The notes under the pieces: model-generated
Told to the model about the DNA's origin: nothing
What the model saw: only the letters and a program-made list of their open reading frames with translations
Databases searched by the model: none
Assembly (NCBI RefSeq): GCF_002101735.1
Contig: NZ_LQPE01000163.1
Coordinates: 113,396 to 177,395, forward strand
Length of the DNA stretch: 64,000 nt
Reading direction: 5' to 3'
Source of the DNA: Mycobacterium kyorinense
Lineage (GTDB): Bacteria; Actinomycetota; Actinomycetes; Mycobacteriales; Mycobacteriaceae
Shown: one piece after another, positions 16,379 to 24,383 of the stretch
Numbering within the stretch: position 1 is the stretch's first letter
Layout of the letters: each line of letters opens with the position of its first letter
Made by a program: the position numbers and the translations under genes

Positions 16379-18256
16379 GTGAGCGTATCGGTTTCGACCG
16401 TCAGGGCGTCGCATCCGGAGAGGCTGCTCGATGCTGCCCATGATCTTTCCGGCAAGATCACCCAGCTCGAAACCGTCATGGCCGGCGAGCGCGAAGAGCT
16501 GTCGCGTCTTCAGCAGTCCTGGCAGGGCGACGCCGCGCAGGCCGCGATCGCCAAGGGCTTGCAGATCCTGGGCAAGCAGGAGCGGTTCCACACCAGGCTG
16601 CAGGAACTGCAGTCGGCGCTGCAAAATGGCGGCGACCAGCTGTCAGCGCTGCGCAAAGCCATTCTGGACTTGGTCGAGAGCCTGCAGACCATGGGTTTCT
16701 CGGTCAGCGACGACGGTGTGGTCAAGCCACACCAGTGGCTCATCGGCAGGTTCTTGAACGGGCTGGCGGAGAAGTTCACCAAGTTCCTCCAGAAGCTCCT
16801 GCAGGTATTCGACGAGACCGACCAGTCGACCGCGGCGGCGATTGCCGAAGCGTGCGGCTCGTCGATACCCAATCCGCCGGTCAAGGTGGCGGGCCAGGAC
16901 ATTCAGATCCCGTCACCGGACACCAGCCCCGAGGACGTCAAGAAGTGGTGGGATTCGCTGACCGACGAGCAGCGCCAAGCTCTGATCGCGCAACATCCGC
17001 CGATCCTGGGCAACCTCAACGGTATTCCGGCCGATGTGCGCGACAAGGTCAACGTGCAGGTGATGGACGACGACCTCAACCGGGTCGAGCACACCGCGCA
17101 ACAGCACGGGGTTTCCCCGGCCGATGTCGTGAAAGACCCAGGGAAATATGGGCTTTCGGCCAACGACATCACCCGCTACCAAAATGCGCAAAAGACGCAA
17201 GAGGGTCTGTTGCACGATCTCGGCATCGACACCAGCAAAGACCACCGCCGCTACAGCGAGATCAGCGAGGAGGAGAAGAGGGAAAAGCAGCTACGTCCTA
17301 CCATGCTGTGGGCGTACGACCCGACGGCATTCAACGGTAAAGGCAGGGCCGCAATCGCGATCGGCAATCCCGACAAATCGCCGAACACCGCCGTCATCGT
17401 GCCGGGTACCAGCAGCAGTGTGAAGGGCGGCTGGCTCTCCGACGGTCACAACGACGCGATCAATCTCTACGACCAGTCGAGCTACGCTGATCCGAAGAAC
17501 CCCACCGCGGTGATCGCGTGGATGGGCTATGACGCCCCCGCGGACTTCACCGACCCCAATATCGCGAACCCGGGACTAGCACGAGCCGGTGGCGATCTAC
17601 TGGCATGGGATGTCAACGGGCTCGGGGTGACCCACGACAGCGGAATCCCGCAGCACGTCACCGTGATCGGGCATTCCTACGGCTCCACAACGGTGGCCGA
17701 CGCGTTCGCGCGCAGCGGCATGCATGCCAACGATGCCGTGCTATTGGGCTGCCCCGGAACCGATATGGCGCACAGCGCCGCCGATTTCCACCTCGATGGC
17801 GGCAAGCTCTACGTCGGTGATGCCTCCACCGATCCGGTCGGCTGGATTGGTGAGGGTCACGGCATGTCGAATCCACTCAACGACCTGTTGGGGCACCCGC
17901 TTGGATCCTCGGCCGGGTTGGGTGCCGATCCATCCCATGACGGCTTCGGGGCGACACGTTTCCACGCCGAAGTCCCCGGCACCACCGGTCTGAATCCACA
18001 TGACCATTCCTTCTACTACACGGTGGGAGGTGAAGCGCTGCGCAGCATGACCGACATCGCCACGGGGCACGGCGCCAACCTGGGAGACGAAGGACTGCTG
18101 GCTAAACCGCGCGTGGATGTGCCACCGGTCACGACAGGCCAGGTGCATACCCCCTTCGGCAACATTCCTGTACCGAAGCTGGAATCACCGATTTACGACC
18201 CCGAATGGGACCGACCGGGAACACTTGGCCATGACTACAAACCACCACCGAAGTAG
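16379..18256 (+). CDS. Alpha/beta hydrolase (Abhydrolase_8/DUF1023) with N-terminal WXG-type helical domain
   Basis: This 625-aa protein starts with a helical hairpin region carrying a W-x-G turn at Trp46-Gln-Gly48 (LQQSWQGDAAQA), reminiscent of ESX/WXG100 substrates. A predicted helical linker follows, then a C-terminal DUF1023 alpha/beta hydrolase. Its nucleophile elbow VIGHSYGS is centred on Ser433, with later Asp (GDASTDPVG) and His (NPHDHSFYY) candidates. No signal peptide is present, so export by a type VII system is possible but unproven. The GTG at 16379 is the start. A lipoprotein gene overlaps its 3' end by 26 nt, suggesting an effector and cognate-partner pair. The substrate is unknown. 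Confidence 0.8.
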   Translation: MSVSVSTVRASHPERLLDAAHDLSGKITQLETVMAGEREELSRLQQSWQGDAAQAAIAKGLQILGKQERFHTRLQELQSALQNGGDQLSALRKAILDLVESLQTMGFSVSDDGVVKPHQWLIGRFLNGLAEKFTKFLQKLLQVFDETDQSTAAAIAEACGSSIPNPPVKVAGQDIQIPSPDTSPEDVKKWWDSLTDEQRQALIAQHPPILGNLNGIPADVRDKVNVQVMDDDLNRVEHTAQQHGVSPADVVKDPGKYGLSANDITRYQNAQKTQEGLLHDLGIDTSKDHRRYSEISEEEKREKQLRPTMLWAYDPTAFNGKGRAAIAIGNPDKSPNTAVIVPGTSSSVKGGWLSDGHNDAINLYDQSSYADPKNPTAVIAWMGYDAPADFTDPNIANPGLARAGGDLLAWDVNGLGVTHDSGIPQHVTVIGHSYGSTTVADAFARSGMHANDAVLLGCPGTDMAHSAADFHLDGGKLYVGDASTDPVGWIGEGHGMSNPLNDLLGHPLGSSAGLGADPSHDGFGATRFHAEVPGTTGLNPHDHSFYYTVGGEALRSMTDIATGHGANLGDEGLLAKPRVDVPPVTTGQVHTPFGNIPVPKLESPIYDPEWDRPGTLGHDYKPPPK

Positions 18257-18788
18257 CCGCTTTCGGCGGCAGTGGGCATCGCTGGTTGCCGCCGCGCTGG
18301 CCGTTGTCTTAGGAGGATGCTCGCTGATGTTTCCGTCCCAGCACCGCGCAAGCCCCCCAGTCGAGCCACTGTCCGACGAGCAGGCACGAGCCCAGGTTGT
18401 CGAGCCGGCCAGGCAGATCACCAAAGCTGTTGGCTTGCATGTCACCTACGCGACTTTCGCCTGGGAGTGGTGCAACGACCAGGGCGATCCGCCTTACCAC
18501 GGCCGTGTCGACATGGTGTTTAAAGTGCCAGATGGCGTCGACCGCAGCGCTTACTTCCAGCAGATCACCACAACGATGGCCAAGCAGCCGGGCTGGGGTA
18601 GCGGCGCCGCGCCCGGCATGCAGCCGCATGGTGAGAACCTGCACAAAGGCAACATCACGATCACCATGGGGCCGGGCAGAGATGCTGAATATGGTCGTAT
18701 CCAACTGTTCGGCGAGTGCCGCAACATGAACGACCACCGCAACGACAGCGGCTGGCACGACATCACCGACGAAATCGCCGGGGGTTGA
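18231..18788 (+). CDS. Lipoprotein overlapping the WXG-hydrolase gene
   Basis: This 185-aa protein has a long basic N-region, a hydrophobic core and the lipobox VLGGC (Cys about residue 29), so it should be anchored on the outer face of the membrane. The mature part has WEWCNDQGDPPYHG and FGECRNMND, each with a cysteine that could form a disulfide. This arrangement resembles mycobacterial LppA-like lipoproteins, though I cannot assign it firmly. The ATG at 18231 lies inside the end of the hydrolase gene, which indicates translational coupling. An immunity or partner role is inferred from context only. Confidence 0.75.
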   Translation: MTTNHHRSSRFRRQWASLVAAALAVVLGGCSLMFPSQHRASPPVEPLSDEQARAQVVEPARQITKAVGLHVTYATFAWEWCNDQGDPPYHGRVDMVFKVPDGVDRSAYFQQITTTMAKQPGWGSGAAPGMQPHGENLHKGNITITMGPGRDAEYGRIQLFGECRNMNDHRNDSGWHDITDEIAGG

Positions 18789-18800
18789 GAGCCGCGTTCT

Positions 18801-19109
18801 TTAGAAGTGGCCCCAGCCGCGCTGGCCGTCCCAGCCGCCGCATGCGCCGTTGGTGCAAGCGTTGACGATGGCGCCCTGGAAGGGGTTCCAGCTACCGCAG
18901 CCGTTCCAGCCCGGACCGCTGCCGCAGCCGCCGCCACCGCCCTGACCGTCAGGGCCGCCGCCGCCCTGGGTACCGCCCGGATCGGCAACGATGACCTGGT
19001 CGGAAACCGGTGCCGGGGAAGACAACACGGCCATCGGTCCGGCCGCGATCGCTGTCGCGGCAGCAGCCGCAACGACCATCGATCTGACGAACTTCCGTGT
19101 GCTTAGCAT
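18801..19109 (-). CDS. Small secreted Gly-rich cysteine-containing protein
   Basis: This 102-aa protein has a basic N-terminus (MLSTRKFVRS) and an Ala-rich hydrophobic signal, followed by a Gly/Trp-rich mature part with four cysteines (GCGSGPGWNGCGS, ACTNGACGGW). It is of the type often annotated as a hypothetical secreted mycobacterial protein. AAGGA touches the ATG, which is unusually close for a ribosome binding site; an in-frame ATG 30 nt downstream would still leave part of the signal. Convergent with the lipoprotein gene. No function can be proposed. Confidence 0.65.
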   Translation of the reverse strand: MLSTRKFVRSMVVAAAAATAIAAGPMAVLSSPAPVSDQVIVADPGGTQGGGGPDGQGGGGGCGSGPGWNGCGSWNPFQGAIVNACTNGACGGWDGQRGWGHF

Positions 19110-19141
19110 TCCTTAATAATGCCCGGCCGAGGGGGTCGGTT

Positions 19142-20605
19142 TCAAGCAACTTGTGACTGTCGACACCGACCGAACACCATCGCTTCGTCGATCCGGTCGA
19201 ACCGGTAGTCGATCGCGTCGGCGAAGTAGTTCTGCCTGACGTTCCACGGCCGCTTGGTTCCGGACTTCGGCAGCGCGTGCAGCGCCCGCAGCACGTAGCC
19301 GGCCTGGATATCCCACGACGGTTTTTCGGGCATCGGCTCGCCGCCGAGATGCGGGTAGGCATGCGTGTAGCCGCGAGTTCGCATGTATTCCAACAGTTTC
19401 GCCGTCGCACGGGCGGTGATGTCGGCGCGCAGCGTCCAGGACGCGTTGGTGTAGCCCACGCACCAGAACAGGTTGGGCACGTCCTCGAGCATGTGCGCCT
19501 TGTAGACAAAGCGGTCCTGCGGCTTGATCTCGGCGCCGTCCAACGACAGCGTGACGCCGCCGAGCGCCTGCAACTGCAGACCGGTAGCGGTGACGACGAT
19601 GTCGGCGTCGAGGTGCCCGCCGGATTTCAGCACGATGCCGGTGGCGTCGAAGTGGTCTATGTGGTCGGTGACCACATCGGCGCGGCCTTCGCTGATCGCC
19701 ACGTACAGATCGGCGTCGGGGATCAGGCACAGCCGCTGATCCCACGGGTTGTACCGCGGCTTGAAATGGGTGTCGACGTCATAACCCTTGGGCAGGTTGC
19801 GAACCGCGATCTGGCGGATCCACCACTTCATGAACGCCGGGGTCTTACGCGCCAGAAACCAGATCGCCCCTTCGAACAGCGCGTTGCGCAGCCGGATGAT
19901 CGGATGGGCGAGCTTGCGGGGCAACAGCTTTCGCAGCCCGTCGGCGAACCAGCTGTACCTCGACGCCGAGAACATGTAGGTCGGGGAGCGTTGCAGCATG
20001 GTGACTTTCGCGGCCTTCTCGGTCAGCGACGGGATCAGCGAAATCGCCGTCGCACCACTGCCGATCACCACCATCTTCTTGCCGGTGTAGTCGAGGTCCT
20101 CCGGCCAGTGCTGCGGATGCACAACGGTGCCGCCGAACTTTTCGATGCCGGGGAACTCCGGGGTGTAGCCCTCGTCGTAGTTGTAGTAGCCCGAACCGAA
20201 GAACACGAACCGGCCGCGGTAGGTCTTCTCGGCGCCGTCCTGCTCGACGGTGACCGTCCAGGTGTCCGTCGAGGAGTCCCAGTCCGCAGCGCGCACATAG
20301 CTGTTGAACCTGATGTGCTTGTCGATGCCGTACTTGTGCGCGGTCTCGGTCAGGTATTCGCGGATGTGCACACCGTCGGCCACGCCTTCCTTGCTAGTCC
20401 ACGGCTCGTAGGGGAAGCACAGCGTGAAGATGCTGCTGTCGGAGCGCACGCCGGGGTAACGGAACAGGTCCCAGGTGCCGCCGATCTGCTCGCGACGCTC
20501 CAGGATCACGTAGTTGAGCCCGGGGTTGCGTTCGGTGAGCCGGTAGGCCGCGCCCAGCCCGGAGATGCCGGCGCCGATGATCACGACATCGAAGTCCATG
20601 GCCAT
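19142..20605 (-). CDS. FAD-containing Baeyer-Villiger-type monooxygenase (Rv0565c-like)
   Basis: This protein of about 487 aa has an N-terminal FAD motif (VVIIGAGISGLGAAYRL), the FRYPGVRSDSSIFTL stretch and a second nucleotide motif VVIGSGATAISL for NADPH. The Baeyer-Villiger fingerprint FxGxxxHxxxW is present as FGGTVVHPQHW. It occupies the position of M. tuberculosis Rv0565c and is related to EthA-type enzymes that can activate thioamide drugs. The natural substrate is unknown. The start is the ATG at 20605 (MAMDFDVVIIG); a GTG at 20617 and an ATG at 20599 are alternatives. Confidence 0.9.
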   Translation of the reverse strand: MAMDFDVVIIGAGISGLGAAYRLTERNPGLNYVILERREQIGGTWDLFRYPGVRSDSSIFTLCFPYEPWTSKEGVADGVHIREYLTETAHKYGIDKHIRFNSYVRAADWDSSTDTWTVTVEQDGAEKTYRGRFVFFGSGYYNYDEGYTPEFPGIEKFGGTVVHPQHWPEDLDYTGKKMVVIGSGATAISLIPSLTEKAAKVTMLQRSPTYMFSASRYSWFADGLRKLLPRKLAHPIIRLRNALFEGAIWFLARKTPAFMKWWIRQIAVRNLPKGYDVDTHFKPRYNPWDQRLCLIPDADLYVAISEGRADVVTDHIDHFDATGIVLKSGGHLDADIVVTATGLQLQALGGVTLSLDGAEIKPQDRFVYKAHMLEDVPNLFWCVGYTNASWTLRADITARATAKLLEYMRTRGYTHAYPHLGGEPMPEKPSWDIQAGYVLRALHALPKSGTKRPWNVRQNYFADAIDYRFDRIDEAMVFGRCRQSQVA

Positions 20606-20641
20606 CACATTAGGCACCCACCGGTTGATTGGGCCAGAGCA

Positions 20642-21256
20642 TCACGATGGCTGAAGCAGCACGTCGACATGCAACGGCGCACACCGTTCGATCAACCACA
20701 TCTGGTCGGCGGGGCTGGCGAAGATGCGTGCGTGGGAGGTGTCCTGGGCGAATGCGTCGGCACACCGGTCGCCGAAGAAGACGTAAGCCTTGGTGTCGTT
20801 GCACATTCGCGACATCCACACCATGCCGTCCACGCCGCTCGCGTGCGCGGCTTCAGCCCAGCGCACGGTGTCCGGGTAGGTGGAGGATGGGCTTGACGTG
20901 ACCTCGTCGGCGCGGATCTTGAGGCGTCGTAACCCCAGGCCGTGTAGGACACCGAGCCGCAGGTTGCGGGTCACCGCGAGGCGAACAAGAGCTTTGTGGG
21001 AGTACTGGTCGTAGGGCAGGACGCCCCCGTCGACCGGGATGTCGTGCAGCAGCGTCTCGGCGACGGCCGCTACGTCGGTCTCGGCCGCGTACATGACCGG
21101 CGCCACAGGGTCGCCGAAGAAAGCGAACCGGGTCGGTGCACCTTTGCCGGGGTTGAACTTGGTGGCGGTGCGGGTCGCCGTCAAGACGCGGTACAGCAGG
21201 TCGCCTTCGGGCAGGGTGACGGTGGCCGGGTCGAATGGGCTCGGCGGCCCTTTCAC
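20642..21256 (-). CDS. RES-domain toxin (NAD-consuming), pair 1
   Basis: This 204-aa RES domain protein shows the family hallmarks LYRV (Tyr22-Arg23), TRFAFFGDP, MYAAETDVAAVAETL and a C-terminal QDTSHARIFASPADQMW. RES toxins related to MbcT break down NAD+ and stop growth; the Tyr/Arg/Glu positions needed are present, so it is probably active. The GTG start at 21256 overlaps the TGA of the antitoxin gene (GTGA), so the pair is translationally coupled. It is inserted between the Rv0565c-type gene and yajQ, which are neighbours in M. tuberculosis. Confidence 0.82.
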   Translation of the reverse strand: MKGPPSPFDPATVTLPEGDLLYRVLTATRTATKFNPGKGAPTRFAFFGDPVAPVMYAAETDVAAVAETLLHDIPVDGGVLPYDQYSHKALVRLAVTRNLRLGVLHGLGLRRLKIRADEVTSSPSSTYPDTVRWAEAAHASGVDGMVWMSRMCNDTKAYVFFGDRCADAFAQDTSHARIFASPADQMWLIERCAPLHVDVLLQPS

Positions 21257-21759
21257 CACTCGACGGCCAGGGCATCCGCGGCCACTGCGGCGACGCGGTC
21301 CGGATCCTCGGTGAGATGGTCGACGGGACGGTCTCCGTCGAAGTAAGTCGTCGGCGAGCACAACCACTGCACCAGGCCGGTCTCTGACCAGTCGTTAGCC
21401 GCAGCAATCTCGCGCAAACGCGCAATGACGGCCAGCGGCTGCCCGTCCGGCCCGAACTGGAAGCCCGGGTAGGCCAGGGAGCTGCCCCGCCGCACGGCAA
21501 CCAGCTGGTTGTTGCGACGGGCGGTGCTGGCGAGATTGCGCGGCGCGCGTGACCGCGACCCCATTCGTTTGCCGGCTTCGGTGCTTGTGAGCATGCCGAA
21601 CTCAGCCTCGATTCGTGCGTAGAGGTTGTGTTCGGCTTGCACTGCCCGGGCGATAGCGGGCTCGGTGTAGACGGTGACCGAGGCAAGCGCTGAGCCCACG
21701 GCTTGGGCACTTTCGCGGATGCGCTGTGCTGCGGCGGTCAGGTCCTCGATAGTGGTCAC
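21253..21759 (-). CDS. Xre/MbcA/ParS-type antitoxin, pair 1
   Basis: This 168-aa protein has a helical, putatively DNA-binding N-terminal half and a C-terminal MbcA/ParS-like toxin-binding domain: GFQFGPDGQPLAVIARLREI, then WLCSPTTYFDGDRPVDHL and DPDRVAAVAADAL. It lies directly upstream of and overlaps a RES toxin, the standard order for RES-Xre systems. It should neutralise the toxin and autoregulate the operon. The GTG start at 21759 is 7 nt after a TAGAAT box, so the transcript is probably leaderless. A large palindrome lies immediately upstream. Confidence 0.8.
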   Translation of the reverse strand: MTTIEDLTAAAQRIRESAQAVGSALASVTVYTEPAIARAVQAEHNLYARIEAEFGMLTSTEAGKRMGSRSRAPRNLASTARRNNQLVAVRRGSSLAYPGFQFGPDGQPLAVIARLREIAAANDWSETGLVQWLCSPTTYFDGDRPVDHLTEDPDRVAAVAADALAVEW

Positions 21760-21766
21760 GCTGGCG

Positions 21767-21813
21767 ATTCTACATGCGCTTCGTGCGCTGTGGCGAGTCG
21801 CACGAACCGCATG
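21767..21813 (-). promoter_or_regulatory. Promoter and 41-bp hyphenated palindrome of RES/Xre pair 1
   Basis: TAGAAT (21772-21767) is 7 nt before the antitoxin GTG. Immediately upstream is a hyphenated palindrome, 21773-21813: CATGCG-c-TTCGTGCG, 11-nt centre, CGCACGAA-c-CGCATG. The arms are 15 nt with one mismatch. It covers the expected -35 region, as an autorepressor operator would. Because it also begins 4 nt beyond the yajQ stop codon, it could double as a yajQ terminator hairpin, but there is no T-run. Confidence 0.6.
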
Positions 21814-21816
21814 AGT

Positions 21817-22308
21817 CTAGCGATAATTCACGAACTGCAGCGCGACGTCGAGGTCGGCGTTTTTCAGCATCGCGATGACGGCCTGCAAGTCGTCGCGCTT
21901 TTTGCTGGACACCCGCACCTCGTCGCCCTGGATCTGGGTCTTGACGTTCTTGGGGCACTCGTCGCGGATCAGTTTGGTGATCTTTTTGGCGTTCTCGCTG
22001 GAAATGCCCTGCTTGAGCGTGCCGGTGATCTTGTAGGTCTTGCCGGAGGCCTGCGGCTCGTCGGCCTCGAAGGCCTTCAGCGAGATGTCGCGGCGGATCA
22101 GCTTTTCCTTGAACACGTCGACGGCGGCCTTGACCCGCTCCTCGGTCGAACTGGTCAGCTCGATGGCCTCGTCGCCCTTCCAAGCGATCTTGGTGTCGGT
22201 GCCGCGGAAGTCGAACCGGGTGGCCAGCTCCTTGGCGGCCTGGTTGAGGGCGTTGTCGACTTCCTGGCGATCGACCTTGCTGACGATGTCGAACGATGAA
22301 TCCGCCAT
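21817..22308 (-). CDS. yajQ: YajQ-family nucleotide-binding protein
   Basis: This 163-aa protein of normal length for the family (M. tuberculosis Rv0566c) begins ADSSFDIVSKVDRQEVDNAL and contains RFDFRGTDTKI and the C-terminal DVALQFVNYR, all diagnostic. YajQ proteins have a two-domain ferredoxin-like fold; in other bacteria members bind cyclic di-GMP or nucleic acids. The mycobacterial role is not defined. The ATG at 22308 is preceded by GGAGGGAC, a good ribosome binding site. Downstream is the RES/Xre promoter palindrome. Confidence 0.93.
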   Translation of the reverse strand: MADSSFDIVSKVDRQEVDNALNQAAKELATRFDFRGTDTKIAWKGDEAIELTSSTEERVKAAVDVFKEKLIRRDISLKAFEADEPQASGKTYKITGTLKQGISSENAKKITKLIRDECPKNVKTQIQGDEVRVSSKKRDDLQAVIAMLKNADLDVALQFVNYR

Positions 22309-22388
22309 TGGATCCGTCCCTCCTCGATTGGTTGCTTGGTCGTTTGTATCCTGAGTACATCCTCGTTATAGGGTGCTAGTCGCACCAA

Positions 22389-22474
22389 GGCAGGTTGCCC
22401 GAGCGGCCAATGGGAGCGGACTGTAAATCCGTCGGCGTATGCCTACCCAGGTTCGAATCCTGGACCTGCCACCA
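22389..22474 (+). tRNA. tRNA-Tyr (anticodon GTA)
   Basis: A complete class II tRNA. The acceptor stem GGCAGGT pairs with ACCTGCC, with discriminator A and an encoded CCA (22472-22474). The anticodon stem GCGGA/TCCGT encloses loop CTGTAAA with anticodon GTA at 22423-22425. There is a long variable arm and a standard T arm CCAGG-TTCGAAT-CCTGG. Its 3' 65 bp are repeated 2 kb downstream, so this gene served as an integration site and the element regenerated a functional 3' end. Confidence 0.96.
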
Positions 22475-22481
22475 AGCTCAG
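22417..22481 (+). repeat. Left attachment-site repeat within tRNA-Tyr
   Basis: This is the first copy of a 65-bp direct repeat running from the anticodon stem through CCA into flanking GCTCAG. It matches 24456-24520 at 63 of 65 positions. Tyrosine integrases commonly recombine in the anticodon or T arm of tRNA genes and leave such a repeat at each end of the inserted element. Confidence 0.85.
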
Positions 22482-22546
22482 AGCCTATTTGCGGTCTCTG
22501 GCACAGCGCGTAACCGGGTCTGCGCCCGCAGAGCGCCTGCAGCAGG

Positions 22547-22712
22547 TCAAGCTGCCCCGTGGAAAGCGGTTGCCACGGCGGCCAGATCGTCGGGGAACAG
22601 ATGCCCGTAGCGGTCGAGCGTCAACACCGCCGTCTTGTGCCCAAGGAGCTTCTGAACGACCTTCACGTTCGTGCCGGAACTGATTGCCAGCGACGCGCAG
22701 GGTGCGGTGTGG
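22547..22712 (-). pseudogene. Tyrosine integrase C-terminal remnant
   Basis: About 50 codons remain of a phage-type integrase: LAISSGTNVKVVQKLLGHKT followed by AVLTLDRYGHLFPDDLAAVA. This contains the LGHKT segment and the TLDRYGHLFPD segment with the catalytic Tyr. The motif before it (HTAPCASLA) resembles the catalytic RHTAASLA but is altered, and nothing integrase-like lies further upstream. It sits 65 bp from the tRNA repeat, as expected for the integrase gene of the inserted element, and cannot be active. Confidence 0.75.
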
Positions 22713-22713
22713 G

Positions 22714-22902
22714 CTATTGATTGGTCCGAAGAAACGGCGCGATGCCGATCACACTGGCTAGGTAGATGATGACCGACGTAAGTACCATCACCGAAAAAAG
22801 CCGCAGGACAAGCCCGATGGCGAACCCCGCTATCGGCGATCCCGTGTGTCGAAGCCACGCGGTTTTACGTGAGTGAACCTCTGGACTTCGCTTCAAGTTC
22901 AC
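22714..22902 (-). CDS. Small single-helix membrane protein
   Basis: A 62-aa frame starts at a GTG (22902) inside the end of the preceding candidate immunity gene. It has a basic N-terminus and one strong hydrophobic helix (AGFAIGLVLRLFSVMVLTSV and onward). It ends where the integrase remnant begins. Its place as third gene after the WXG toxin-like and immunity-like genes suggests membership in that module. The hydrophobic segment is the only support, so it is tentative. Confidence 0.4.
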   Translation of the reverse strand: MNLKRSPEVHSRKTAWLRHTGSPIAGFAIGLVLRLFSVMVLTSVIIYLASVIGIAPFLRTNQ

Positions 22903-23278
22903 GCGCAACCTGCCTGCCCTTGTCGGTGATTTTGATCCACGAGGAAAACACCCATGCCGGTGGATCATCGTAGTGAGGCACATACCAGTCGGTAATTCTT
23001 TGCATCGACGCATCGACCGGCTCGTCCCAAGCCTCCCAGCGGCCACCCTCGCCCGACATCGCGCCGAGCGCTACCAGCCCATCCTCGGCCAGGGAGCGGA
23101 TCGTCGCCAGCGTCTCGTCTTGAATTCCTGACACCGATGCAGACGAATGCTGTTGCTTCACGTAATAGTCAACCGCGGTGATGGGCAACTCGTCGCCCGC
23201 GGCGGCATCTAGAAGTACCTCCTGGCGGACCTTGTCGCGTGCAGTAGTCATTCGCTCAATCCCTTGGTTCTTAATCAT
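22865..23278 (-). CDS. Candidate immunity protein of the WXG toxin-like gene
   Basis: A 137-aa acidic protein with no recognised domain; it contains YYVKQQHSSASVSGI, AMSGEGGRWEAWDEP and a charged C-terminus. The ATG at 23278 overlaps the TGA of the upstream toxin-like gene (ATGA), and its size and position are those of immunity genes in polymorphic-toxin modules. A second ATG (MTTARDKV) 27 nt downstream is possible. The sequence from SLAEDGLVALG to KITDKGRQVARELE resembles a winged-helix layout, so a DNA-binding role is the alternative. Confidence 0.6.
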   Translation of the reverse strand: MIKNQGIERMTTARDKVRQEVLLDAAAGDELPITAVDYYVKQQHSSASVSGIQDETLATIRSLAEDGLVALGAMSGEGGRWEAWDEPVDASMQRITDWYVPHYDDPPAWVFSSWIKITDKGRQVARELEAKSRGSLT

Positions 23279-24216
23279 TCTGGTTCGTATTCGGGTAGGT
23301 CGGACATGTCGTCTTTTCCGAGTACCGGTGGACCATGATGGCTATGCGGTGGCTGAACGGGATGCGGAAAAGCGTTCGGATCGTTCGGCCCCATGGGCAT
23401 AGCTGGCGCGGGGCGGGGCGCCGGCGGCTCCACCGGCGCAGCCCCAGCAGGCGCGCGGCCAACGGGCGGCGGCCCACTCGGCGCATTCGTCCCAGCTGCC
23501 GCGCCACCGGGCGACCCCACTCCACCGGACGGAACGTTTGGCACGCCGCCCCTTTCGGTATTGACGTGGACCTTCTCGTAAGATCCCCCAGGGGGATTCA
23601 AATCCAGTGTCAGGCCATTGTCACCGGTTCGCAGCCCGATGATCGTCCCATCACGCAACACCCTTTCAGTCCCCTTATAGCTGCTGGGCGGGGTGCGTTC
23701 CGGCGTCCCTTCGGTAGCCCAATTCCAGAGTCTTCGAAGATCGTCATCGCTGCGGACCTCGGCAAAATTCGGGCGGGTACCCCTGGGGAGGTCTTTGATC
23801 GCATTGTGCACGTCTTGACCTGTCGGGCCGGGACTGGGTGCCGGGGTTGGTCCCTGTTTCCAGTCGACAAGCTGAACGCCGTTGTGTCCCTTGCCGCTAT
23901 CGCTATTCATGCCATTACTCATCGCCGACGCCAGTGCAGCGGCCCGCTCGTCGTCGGTCGCGCTGTATTGCAGGCCTGCGGTGTGCAAGTTGGTGGTGAC
24001 CTCGTTGAGCAGCCCGACCTGTGCGGTGGCCGCTTCGTGATAGCGCGCCAGCGCTTGCTTAGCCGCGTCGGCGGCAATGCCCTGCCAATGGGTATCTAGG
24101 TCGGTGGCCGCCTGCTCTACCCGGGTGATGACGGCTTTGATTTCTTCGGCGATCCGCTCGAAATTGCCAGCCTCTTTGACCAGGGCGGCGGGGTCGGTGG
24201 TCAGCTGTGCTGCCAT
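23275..24216 (-). CDS. WXG100-domain polymorphic toxin-like protein
   Basis: This 313-aa protein has an N-terminal WXG100 helical hairpin (about 1-100, turn at Trp44-Gln-Gly46). A compact domain follows at about 135-220 with GTRPNFAEVRSDDDLRRLWN, RVLRDGTIIGLRTGDNGLTL and YEKVHV, then a Pro/Gly-rich tail ending LPEYEPE. The middle domain resembles C-terminal domains of mycobacterial and phage-associated polymorphic toxins (LxDGTxIGxR followed by a DL/DI strand); its activity is unknown. The WXG part suggests ESX-dependent export. Here the toxin-like domain is internal, with a 90-residue Pro-rich tail after it. It overlaps the next gene by 4 nt and is the main cargo of the tRNA-Tyr insertion. 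Confidence 0.7.
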   Translation of the reverse strand: MAAQLTTDPAALVKEAGNFERIAEEIKAVITRVEQAATDLDTHWQGIAADAAKQALARYHEAATAQVGLLNEVTTNLHTAGLQYSATDDERAAALASAMSNGMNSDSGKGHNGVQLVDWKQGPTPAPSPGPTGQDVHNAIKDLPRGTRPNFAEVRSDDDLRRLWNWATEGTPERTPPSSYKGTERVLRDGTIIGLRTGDNGLTLDLNPPGGSYEKVHVNTERGGVPNVPSGGVGSPGGAAAGTNAPSGPPPVGRAPAGAAPVEPPAPRPAPAMPMGPNDPNAFPHPVQPPHSHHGPPVLGKDDMSDLPEYEPE

Positions 24217-24383
24217 GTGAGGAGTCTAGTCGGGTCACATCCGCTGACGGCGTGGTCGGGGAATGGCGTTGGCCACCGGGTGACCTTGGCTCTACGGGCC
24301 GCACAGCCCGCGTTTCGGTGCCGTCGTGAGCAACGCTGCCAGACAATGCGCCCGCAGCAGATTTTTGCGACTGTCGTTAGCCG

